This document shows, piece by piece, positions 9,379 to 20,094 of a DNA stretch of 64,000 bases (the stretch's first letter is position 1; the number at the start of each line of letters is the position of its first letter). The translations under genes were made by a program, and so were the position numbers. Location: contig NC_134027.1 in the NCBI RefSeq assembly GCF_964204645.1, positions 13,070,485-13,134,484 of the forward strand, read 5' to 3'. Source of the stretch: Tubulanus polymorphus (Eukaryota; Nemertea; Palaeonemertea; Tubulaniformes; Tubulanidae). The notes beneath the pieces are model-generated. The model did no database searches. It was not told the origin of the DNA and was given only the letters and a program-made list of their open reading frames with translations.

Positions 9379-12310
9379 ATGAATGATTTACTCATATCTT
9401 TCAGAAATTGCATCGGTTCAAGAAATACTATCTTCTTTGCTGTGTTTGTTGTTATTATGAGCACAGTATGCGAAGCAGGATCAAACTACCAAGACAAATA
9501 TGTAAATGAGATTATCAAGACATTTGCATCCTTACCGAAAGAACAGCAAATTGGATCGTGGAACATAAATTTTCCAGCATGTCCCTACACAGTTGTAGGG
9601 TTGGATGATAGTACCCTTAAGCATCATGATCAGTTAAGTATCATGCCTGTTCTTCTTTGGCACCCTTTAGCTCGAATTCCACATTCAACATTTAGTTGCC
9701 CTTCTGTACCGAAACTGGATTGCATTCAGCCCTCGATGAAACTGGTTTTTGGTGTGATGGTAAAACGTTCAAAAGCTTTAACTATATATTGTTAAACCAT
9801 ATAGACAGCAACGTGCTTTTAGTAAAAGTCACATATATACATGCAAAAATAACCATCGCATCCGTGGGCATCATCCTGAATATAATTGACAAGTTGCATC
9901 AATCTGTAGTACCATTTTTCTTAACCCACAGAAGTGGCATGACTGTTGAATTGGTAAACAACATTGATATGTTATTACTCTCAGAGTTATCATCCGGCAA
10001 GGTCGAATTGAACATCAGAGGTAACTATAGGTCCCGGTTCATACGACGCAAAGCATTCTGGACAGGGAAAGAATCGGAATTTCCGGACTTCGATTCCTTT
10101 ACATCACTTCCATATCGTCATTTATTCTGGACTGTTTCAAAACATATTACTTTCATTGGTATCCACTAGTTGAATTGAGTATGAAATCATTAAAAGCTAA
10201 ATGGGTATCGTGCGATCATCATAAATTAAATATTGCTAATTCAATATTGGTTTCAAAAGAGATCTTGACGGGAAGTGGACGAAGCAATATGATTCTGTTT
10301 TCTTTATTTTGAATGAGAATGGAGAGAGGCTTGTCATGGGACAAAGTTTTGATAATGTCCAAGACCTCTTCGTGGATGTAGCATCCCGACAGAATGAAAT
10401 AGGGTTGGAGCAAATATACTCTGATAACTGTTTCAAGTGGAGACAACGTCTTTATGATATATTTGGTTCTTCAAATATCGAGGTTAAGTTGGATTTATTT
10501 CATGCTATCCAACGCATTCTTCAAACCGTGAAAAAGGACACCCTTTTAGAAAAGATATAATGTGTGACTTTAAGTTAGTTTTTCGTCAGTCGCACGATTT
10601 TGGGAAAGAAAGGACCCAACCAACGCCTAATGCCATAGCACTATTAGAAAATATTGATAATTTCTGCAAAAAGTGGTCAGAAGTAAAATCAGAAGGTGGG
10701 GCATCAGTTCTCAATCCAAAAACCATTTCAAGAATTGATGATTTAAAGAGAGCATTGAGAAGTGATGATTTAAAGGAGCTGGAACAAATAAAAGTGAGCG
10801 TTTGCACAAGACATTAAGAACTATGATCGACTTCCCGAGAGTTGGTGTAGAAACTGTTTCGGTCGAGTATTTTTCGACATTAATCAATATATAAAGTTTA
10901 AAGAGTTCCGGCCTATTTCTGAATTATCGATCTGTCCTGACTTCAAAATAATAAATGAGCCTCGGCAAATGTTGAAAATTACTAAGAAACTTCCGCTAAC
11001 ATGTTTGCACATAGAAACCTTAAATGAATTAATGGTTATTTCGCAAAATAATCTAAGAAGTTCAATTAACTATTATGACCACAAATATTGTAGTCCAACG
11101 AAACCCATAGAATTTGGTCTTCACGCGAATACCATAGCTATTTGTTGGTGGCTGAGTATATAAAGCGCAACAAATAAAAGATCGTTACATATAGATGGAG
11201 AAAATATAGTGCTAATGAATGAAATAATTCCGAAAACTGGTCCATACAGACCATCTCAATATAATGAGGCTGACGAAAGCAGATTAAATTCAGTCGTAGC
11301 TAGGTGGAAATTCAGAAGAGTTCCTGTAACTAGTGATGGCAACTGTCTTTTTACAGCAGTAAGCATGCAACTTCAACAGTATTTGACGATAAATGAAAAT
11401 TCTTCCTTAAACGTCTTATTTCCTAGTGATCAGTCTATCGGTATGAGGGCAAATTCGTTGCGGAATATGGTAGTCGACGAATGGCTTGAAAATCAAAATC
11501 TTTATGAATTATATTTATCCGATGGCATTAACTTTACGATGGAAGCATTACGGTTTCGTTCGAATGGCGTTTTTTCTGGACCACTTGGGGATGTAGTACT
11601 ATTGGCGTTATCAAATGTTTTAGGAATTCCCATTTGCATTCTTTCTTCAATGGAACACTTTGAAAATTTTATTGTCTCGCCTAATTCCCCAGATCGCATG
11701 AAAGTCCATATGTCACCGATTTATCTTGCGTACCTAGCCAGCGGTCCTGGTCATTATGAATCGTTAGAAGAAGTAATGACGCATTGAAGAATGCACGGAT
11801 GCTATCAAAAATCATATTGAAAAGGAAAATCTTGTGCCTAGGATTAAAAAACGAACGATGGGTTGTCGTTGTGGAAAAGGGGCCAAATCAATTGGACCAT
11901 TTTGTAATTCCCGGCGATGTCCATGTTTTACGGATGATTCAAAGTGTGTTCAAGACTGTAAATGTAGAGACTGCTGCAATGGTAAAACGTCACACCCAGT
12001 GCGTAACCTCCGTGTCATATCACGAAAACGAAGTAAATTCTTGTTGCAAGGCCAATCAAATAGAGGGATAGATTTTCTTGCGGACATGTCCGAAGATATG
12101 GCTCTTGGTACACCAATTCTAATAGAATCACTCTTAATGCAGGCAGTGCACACTGTGTCTTGTTTGAAATTTGATTTGAGTTGTTTATTCTCTACATGCG
12201 TTGATTGCTTTAATGCCATAGTAAAAGATATCAATTCCAGCCCCCTTCCAACTAGGGAAAAACAATATCTTTCCAAATTAAAAAACGCTATGCTCCAAAG
12301 GAAACAATAA
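9379..12310 (+). pseudogene. Transposon gene with DDE, OTU protease and CXC parts, frameshifted
   Basis: Consecutive plus-strand frames give one protein-like series. A DDE nuclease part has Asp in VSCDHHK (about 10213), Asp in IYSDNCFKW (about 10424) and Glu in KSERLHKTL (about 10800). An OTU cysteine-protease-like domain (about 11300-11770) has DGNCLFTAV and a C-terminal GHYESLEE. A Cys-rich CXC/tesmin-like segment (about 11855-11990) has GCRCGKG, RCPCF and CKCRDCCNG. Frame changes occur near 9700, 10160-10260, 10560, 10800 and 11785, so the gene is dead. OTU and CXC domains are known in KDZ-like and other giant transposases, but I cannot assign the superfamily. A host gene is unlikely given the breaks and the DDE motifs. 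Confidence 0.6.
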
Positions 12311-12789
12311 ACCATTTTACAGTTGCTAGCCGCCATTTTGTTAGGGTACTTTTGTCCCGTATTGTTGGGTCATTTTTTTCTCTTTTTTAAAAATTATCCG
12401 TGATGTGTATTGTATCATATTTCATCTGCCCTGGATGGATTTTGACAACTTAAGCAACATTCAAACCGCGTGAATCTCTAGTTTTAAGTTATTTAAAAAT
12501 CATTTCTCAAATTTACAACAATGCGACATGAGAGCGATATAAAAATCGGTGGTCAGTTTTTGCCGTGCGCATAGAAATCCAGGGTACTGAACTTTGAAGT
12601 TCGTTATTTTCAGAAATAATTTTCTAAAAAATCCAAACATTTCAAGCACTGTGCGCATAAACGCCCCCTTTCAGGTGAACTTTGAAATTTTAAGATATCT
12701 TGCCTAGTTTTTTTCCTATGGCTCTTTAACTGCAGCGCGTGTATTGTCATTCCGAGATTCGGCGCTGTTTTCTTTGCGTGTATTTCAGT

Positions 12790-12821
12790 ATATGAGCGTC
12801 AAATAGTTAACGACGAGCGTT
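12790..12821. repeat. Partial 59-bp minisatellite unit left of the CACTA-like element
   Basis: GAGCGTCAAATAGTTAACGA and the following bases match the array that resumes at 24242. The array was split by the insertion at TT (12820-12821). Confidence 0.9.
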
Positions 12822-12852
12822 CACTCTAAAAACAACAAACATATTTGGAACG
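12822..12852 (+). repeat. Left terminal inverted repeat of CACTA-like element
   Basis: CACTCTAAAAAC, three variable bases, then AACATATTTGGAAC. It pairs with 24212-24241 with only a few mismatches. Confidence 0.85.
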
Positions 12853-13070
12853 CGTAGAACGCGAAAATAGAACACATAAAATGGGACACATTTTAGAACA
12901 CTTTTTCTCCAGAACACCAGATTTAGAACACGAGAGAACATTTGTATGACATCAAGAACACTTCTATTGAACAGATTTTTCAGAACATATTTCGGGAACA
13001 CTTCTAGGTCTGAACAAATCCAGAACAGGAATCGACCACTTTCAGAACACATGAAGAACAAATCTAGACT
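12853..13070. promoter_or_regulatory. Left subterminal repeats (AGAACA words)
   Basis: At least twelve GAACA words in about 210 bp, often AGAACAC or AGAACAT (for example near 12863, 12894, 12913, 12929, 12955, 12981, 13033). In CACTA elements such repeats bind the element's accessory protein; which protein binds here is unknown. Confidence 0.65.
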
Positions 13071-13099
13071 TTTCCTGGAATACAGCAGTGGGATCAAAT

Positions 13100-14300
13100 G
13101 ATTTTCCTCCAAAGCAGAAAAGAGTCAACCATACACATAATACAAGATATCAGAAAAGATACAAACACTTTATTAAATTTTAAACACATTGTGTTTGATT
13201 AAAACAATATAACAATTGCTTTATCGTAACAAAAACATTAAACCGAGACCGGGTATACGTGTATCTCTCGTGGAGATCGAAAAGATTTAATACTTTTTAA
13301 TACCTCTCTGTATTCAAATACTGTAATTAACAAAATACCACGTTAGTATATAACTGTATAAACTAAATCTATCAGGATAAATCATGATAGTCCAAGGAAT
13401 GTGCCTGACGAAATAACCAAAATGAGAAAATTCTTACTTAGTTCATTTCAATACTTAGAAGTGAAATCTCATAAAATAAAAAAATGTTACTTAGAATTAA
13501 ATTAGAAAGTGTAAAGCTAATATCAGCTCAACAAGTGATCAAGGTCCATTTAGTAAAAGATGCCAGATGGTACCAACTTTTTCACGGTTACTGCATTTGA
13601 CAATGTTCATACCGGACACATACCAAATCTGAAAACTTGCAAGATACCAAACAAATATCGCTGTACTCCAAAAGTTGTAGAGCTGTAATAGGCAATTCCT
13701 AGTAACACTTTTAGAGTGGTACTACCTCTGTACATTTTGTGACAGCCCCTTAAACTCAAACATGTATCATAAAAAGCCCCTTAAACTCGAACAGAAAAAA
13801 ACCCCTTAAACTCAAACATAAAAAGCAATCATCATAAATTGAAAAAATTCAATTTTTTGAATGTTTTTCAAAATGATTCCAGTTAAAGGTAACCAGTTTC
13901 AAAGAGATAATAATAAAGAGAGTAAATATTTAATTTAAAAAAATCTTTTTAATTACTATACTGAGAAACTCACCCTGAAATCTCTTTAAAATTTCTCTTG
14001 AAAATGGCTACAAATTATGTATATATACAAGTATCAGGTATACAAATGGGCAATCTATCTGACTTCTGGTGTCAAAACATAATGAAAAAATAGCTAAATC
14101 CAGGGAAAAATTAATTTCTGTTAGTTGTCCCAGTATTAGGAGCTTGTAGAAACTTTCAGTCTAAAATAAGTTAAGACTACATCTGTATTGAATTCACCTG
14201 AATTAAAATTTACCTGATATTTATATATATGCCAACCTATATAACCTGTTACAAAATATTTTATATTCTTAAACGATTTCTATAGATTGATAGTCTATCA
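13100..14300. other. Non-coding part of the CACTA-like element
   Basis: No gene recognised. A short minisatellite of about three units (CCCCTTAAACTC word) lies at 13744-13815. The rest is AT-rich and downstream of the SAMD3-like gene. Confidence 0.6.
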
Positions 14301-14308
14301 CGCCAATT

Positions 14309-17300
14309 TCAATTTTTGGAAAAGTATGCAGCAAGAAATTTCACAAGTTTTGGCTGCTTCTTCGTTTCAATCTTCGCATTCAACAATGCAACTTGTAGAA
14401 AATTCAAAATTGGTGCGAACTGTCGCGGATAGTTAATGTCAAATACATAATAAAATCCGAAGAGATCATGCAAAGCGCCACTAGTGTTATGTTCTGTGCA
14501 CTCAATCATACGTTCCGCGGTTTGAATGAAGAACTCCAAATTGTGGTTGTTTTCCAAGTACACAATCCTTGGGAACTTCAAAGGATTCTTTACATCAGCA
14601 GCCTAGGAATGAAAGATTAAAAGTCTGGATTACAAAGTGATGACATGTATCATTTGATCAGGGAGAACATAGAAACAAGAGCCCCATGGGGCACTATGGC
14701 AAGCCTGTCGCTTTTTCATAAATAATGCAATCTGTGGGTTATATTTGTCAAAATACACTACCCGCTCAACATAATGAGGCCCTTTTTCAAAATTCGGCTT
14801 CGTAGAAATTGGAGAACGGATAATGCTTGAATGCATGAATTGTATGAATATATGCTCAGTTGCACAGTGAAAAAGCCTTTCAATGTATCTCATTTGAATT
14901 GGGTAAAATCTTAAATGTCTTTCCAATGGCATGTATTTAACTGAATTTGCTATTTTCACTGGATTCTCCAGTTATTCTTACATGCATTCAGATATATGGA
15001 TAGCTAACCTTTATCTGACTGTAAATAGAAGAACTAGTACTACCATAACCAAGCTGATCTTCTATTCGCTGTATCAGACTGATGGTTTCGATGTTCTGAA
15101 AAAATATCAAATCAGATACTGAGAACATAAGTTTTTGGTCACTCAAGATGTTTTCAGTGATTAGTGGTAGTCAGTAAAGGTTGGAAGCTCTGCCGCTTTA
15201 TTCGATATAACCATTATCGATATCTTAAATGAAATGAAATTAATTTAATAAAAACTTAAAGAAAATTTTTACTAACTCTGCCATTAAAACTTAAGGAAGG
15301 GAAAGGATTTATTTCACCCCTTAAGCTTTCAGGCCATATTGGAGCTAATAAACAAAATCTAATATAATTTACCGTTAATTGCTGTTCGATGTTAAACATC
15401 AAGGAGCACTGCGTAGTCATCTCTAAGAAACGCTTATGAAAGCATTCTCTTTCTGTTAAATTTAGCATTTTGAAGTCATGCATAATCTGAAGGCAAAAAT
15501 TTACAGGATATCAAACTAATAGACGAATGCTTAACCAGGTGTCCAGGGTCACAGTGCCCACTTGGGAAATAGTATTTGTTTCAAAGTTTTTTTTTAATGG
15601 CCAACCGTGTGTACGTATTTGCTGCGTATTTGAAAGTTATTTTTAGCTGATTTTAGAGGGCCAAGAAAGATTTAACCTTAACTGTGGAACAAGCGTGAAA
15701 TAGGCAAATTGTATATAATTCAAAATTCAACTCCCCTGGTGGCGAAAACCTGGGTAACACCAATTCCACGTGAGATGAATACTACAACAGTGACACTATT
15801 TATTAAATATCAAGACTAACTATTTGGAAGCTACAGGTCTTGGAATTGAGGGCAAAAATGACCTTTTGGGCACAAAAAAGATCACACGACGGCCATCTTG
15901 GGTCCGATTGACCCAATTTTTCTCATACTGATGCATCATAGGGGGAAACAAACATATGTGAAAGATCAAGATAATTGTTTAAAGCGTTTTCAAAGATGTA
16001 TCTAGGGTAGATACATGTATAACCTAAAGATCAAGAAAATCCATTCAAGCGTCTTCAAAACTTCTCAAAATAACTGGATTCCGTCTATGGACGGACGACG
16101 GACGAAAAGTGAACGCAATAGCCCGCTGGGACCAAAGTCCCAAGTGGGCTAAAAGGGATACTACAATTGTGGAATCAGGGTTGGAATCATGAGCATAAGA
16201 TGAAGATGATTGGTTAAAGATTAGGTTTCATGATGACTTACATATTGCATGAAGTTGAAAAATTTGTATTTTCCAATTACAGCGTCTATGTCACCAGATT
16301 TCATGATTTCTTTTCTTCTCGCCTCAAATGTCTTCTCCATCAATTTGTTTATTCGTGGTCGATCTAACGGCATACTTTCACCAAGTTTTTCAAGGAGTTT
16401 CATGGAAAATGCAACTAAAATACATATGAAGCAGGCTTGTAAATGCATTATATTTCATGATTGACCATATAAGCATGTTCTTCAAGTCACAGAATCTACA
16501 AGTATCTTTATTACAGGAAAAGCCAAAGTTCGATCGAAATGTGGTAATACACTCATGACACTATGAGAGACAACTTTCCAATTTGGTGAAGACCAAGTGG
16601 GCGAAATACCAATGACTTTGGCACTTTTTTACTGAGTGGGCAGAATTTGCCATAGACGAGCACCAAATATCAAACATGTTTAAGCAATTACAATTGTATT
16701 TCTAGAGCCAGGTAAATTACCGTCTTTAACGTCAGCATTTTTGGTAGAATCTGAATCCACGACATTGTCCGAAGAGATTGCTGGGTCTTTGCTGTTTCCC
16801 TTGTCATTTTTATGCTCTACTGAATGATTTTTTGACGTTGATGTAGCATTACTAGTACCTGCTTGAACACAATTTTCATCAGAAGGGTCTTGTGGTTCAA
16901 CTGTTGTGCAAGATAAAGCAAAATTAGGTAAACTATTTCAGCTTAAAAGCAAAGAGAAACGATTAGAAAGATTGATTTGGGAATGTAACAACACTTTTAC
17001 AATTTGTAATTCATTCTCACAAATCTTTTTCTATCAAACAATATATTTTGACTCAAGATATCAAGCTATTAGATTATTTTCTGAAAACTTCAAGAAATCG
17101 GTGTATTAGAAAACAAGATATTCCTAGGAGATTGATTGAGAGATGCACCTACCTGTAACTACAAAGGAAGAATCCTTCACAGCATTCGGTGTTTTGCAAT
17201 CATATCTGATATGTCGGATTTTCTGTGATAGACTTTTTTTTAAAGCGGCCTAGAAATGCAAATTGAAATTCTAAAATATAAATAAGCGAATAACTGCTTA

Positions 17301-19354
17301 ATGAAAATATAAAGATACAAAATGCTTAATTCAAAAGCCTGTAATTATTTTATCTAATTCACCAAGTTTTCCATTGAGGCCATTCTTTTCATCATTATAT
17401 GAACAAAATATTTAGAGAGTGAAATTTGGCTCAATTACTAATGGTGCAATTACATAGGTTACGCTGGTAAAATTTCACTTGGGTTTTCTATTGTGAATAT
17501 CCCAGTTATGTATTAGCATTATCAAAAAATGCCAAACAGATGAACTTATTGTATGTGAACAGATGAACTTATTGTAAGTTTTATACCCATGGTTTTTCTG
17601 CCTTCTGTCTTTTATTTTCACCCTGTTTCACATCATCTCTCTTCAGATTTGGATATTTCTCAACAATCTCTTTGCAAATCAGATCATATTCAGATTTCCT
17701 CCGTATGTCTATCTGAGCTAAAACACCGTAGGCAACTTCTGCTACTACATTATCACAAACAGCTATGGCAGAACTGCGTGACTTTAATAAACTTTCAGAT
17801 AACGTATTACTAATTATAGGAATCTGAAAAACGAAAAATAAAATAAGCATAAGGACGCCTCAGCACAAAAACTACCTTGTTTCTTATTATCAGGGAGTGG
17901 GTGAATTAAAATGAGAATGAAATCCAGATTTTCTCATATTTTTTAAGAATAAAAAATGATAGAGGGTGGAGGTTAGCTCATATACTTTGTTCATTAGTCC
18001 TTATAGAAATTTTACATTTATTTACTGGTACATTGACATAATGACATCAGGGCCGTACTAGCATTTTAATTTGGGGAAGGGGGCAGATATAACCGAAAAA
18101 GGGCGGTTCTATAAGATGTAACAACATTTGCAAAAAGGACACTTTTCAAAAATTATCTCATTTACTGAATAACTAAGGGAATAACACTAAGCATCATACA
18201 TATGATTACATACTTACAATCAGCATAGCTAGGGAGGGTCGAAGTTTGGTACCTATACAATTGTGTCATACCTTCTGTATAGAGAAGCTAGGAGTGGTCA
18301 AAACAAAACAGCTTCTTTTCAAGGGAGTTTAAAAGTTCAGTAAATCACATTTTCAAACGAGCATTATATATATTACCTGAAAATTAGATTCTCCAGTATC
18401 AGAGGAATCATCATGAAGCGAAGCTGTATCCGATGACGATGCTTCATCCAAACTTTGTGATGACGAGTCATCCAAAAACGAGTCAATTTTGCTGGTGATG
18501 TTTAGTTTGTTGAATGAACAAGATGAACCTAGATATAGTGGCAGAAATACAAAATTTTTCAGGACCAGGAAGTTTTATTTTGTACCCTACCTTACAAAGT
18601 GGTGGTTTGGTGTATATCAGGTATGCTAACTTTCATGGGTATCCAACCTTTTCTTATCAACAATTTTCAATAGACATTTTGGTAAGATTACTCATATCAC
18701 CAATTCCAATATTGGTTAAAAATCATATACAATAATAAGTATGGCAACTAACCAATATATTTGTTTCCAAAAATATAACTACGTATTGGCCTATAGAAAA
18801 GGGTACAAATCTAAACACTTAAAATTTCTTACGATGATTGATAGGAATAAAAAAGATGCCTGTCAATTATAAAGAACAATGTAGGCCCACCTGCCATTGT
18901 GATTGGATCTTCATTGCAAATATAATATGCGTCAACTTTCAAGGCGCTGAACACCTCCTCATCTAATATCTCTGCTCCATCACTGGTGACAACCATCGGC
19001 AAGTGCAAATATCCAAACTTAGTCATAGCTGTAAAAATTAAAATGACATTTTTTAGTTGAGTTTTCAATAATGATGAATGATTTGCTGTAAAATAATCAT
19101 TGTAGGCAATTTTGAGTCGAAATTATCAGGTCAAACAGTTTCTTATCATACTGCTGCATTTTATGAAGTAAATAAATTAATATTGAATGGCTAACTAGAG
19201 ATGCAATAAATCCACAGAGGATCCAACCAAGGAAAATACCTTAAAATAAGCTCATACCTTTCTTGCGCAAATCATTGAAGGTTGTACAGAAGATCCAGAC
19301 CTTTCTTTTAGTGGCTTGCTCGATACATTTTACTAATCTATTCTCCATTATAAG
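14309..19354 (-). CDS. SAMD3-like protein gene in the transposon, about 10 exons
   Basis: Minus-strand exons with AG acceptors and GT donors that join in phase: 19258-19354, 18891-19028, 18377-18528, 17587-17823, 17153-17249, 16721-16900, 16242-16414, 15277-15486, 15044-15095, an uncertain exon in about 14640-14955, and a terminal exon 14309-14602 ending in TGA. A possible ATG is at 19348. Exon 2 holds FGYLHLPMVVTSDGAEIL; exon 3 is Ser/Asp-rich; exon 4 holds SEYDLICKEIVEKYPNL, running across the junction into ALKKSLSQKIRHIR; exon 7 holds KLMEKTFEARRKEI. The last exon (FYYVFDINYPRQFAPILNFL) matches the C-terminus of the large family annotated as SAMD3-like in fish and invertebrates. No exon has an internal stop. 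It lies downstream of the transposase in the same element and orientation, so an accessory transposition role (like plant TnpA) is inferred, not shown. Confidence 0.65.
15724..16151 (+). mobile_element. HINE/pearl-like element, copy 2, in an intron
   Basis: It contains one unit of the core repeat (TTCAACTCCCCTGGTGGC near 15733), the same internal phrases as copy 1 (ACGGCCATCTTG, GGATTCCGTCTA), a short ACGG tract (16088-16104) and the terminal hairpin 16119-16151. It sits in the intron between SAMD3-like exons 15277-15486 and 16242-16414. Confidence 0.65.
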
Positions 19355-19956
19355 CTGGGGTGAAAGATAATTATGTGCAACATTAACCTTGATGTAACTG
19401 CAAAATTCATTGTTGTTTATGGTTTTCATTATACATACAAGTAATATGATCAAGTCCTAATCAGGTAATATGATCACATATATCACTGACACAAACTGTT
19501 CAATTATGTAGCTAAATATGCTGCTAAATTCAGTTAATTCCACTGATCCCATCAATCTGAGTAAAAATGTTTTCATGTATTAGTATTAGAATATTTGTCC
19601 AGCCATTGCAATCGGCCAAAAATATATCCATTCAACCCATTAGCACTCAGGAATTTCACTATGTAGTGTCTATTACTCCACAGAAAATTCAAGGGAAAAT
19701 CCAAATTTATTACGATACAGAATAGCTCATTCCCAGTTTATTTTCATGTATTTCAAGTTCGTGTTATTTTGTAGTAATATATACCACTATAAACGTTTTT
19801 GTGTAGCAGACGAAAAAAGTGTCAGGACGGATTCGGGTGGCTTGAGTGCTAATGGGTTAAAATTTCAAATTAACCAGTGCTTGATCCTACTACTATGGTG
19901 GCTGATTCGGGCCACATGAAAAATAAAATAAAAATGAAACTAGCTCACCACCAATT

Positions 19957-20050
19957 TTTTTCTAATTCTACATTTTTCGTTTTAACGATGAAAACTGGTT
20001 TTAACGTGGTGTTAAAACGAAAAATGTAGAATTAGAAAAAATTAGTGGGG
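19957..20050. repeat. Strong hairpin between the two CACTA-like genes
   Basis: TTCTAATTCTACATTTTTCG (19960-19979) and its inverse CGAAAAATGTAGAATTAGAA (20017-20036) enclose a loop of about 37 bases. It lies just downstream of the transposase stop codon. It may be a small MITE or a 3'-end structure. Confidence 0.65.
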
Positions 20051-20094
20051 ACCAAGTGTCATCTTAAAAAATTTTTTTAATCAGCCACCATATA

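Noticed and set aside
12807-13112. 101-codon minus-strand frame
   Set aside because: It covers the left end and subterminal repeats of the CACTA-like element; its text is just AGAACA words translated.
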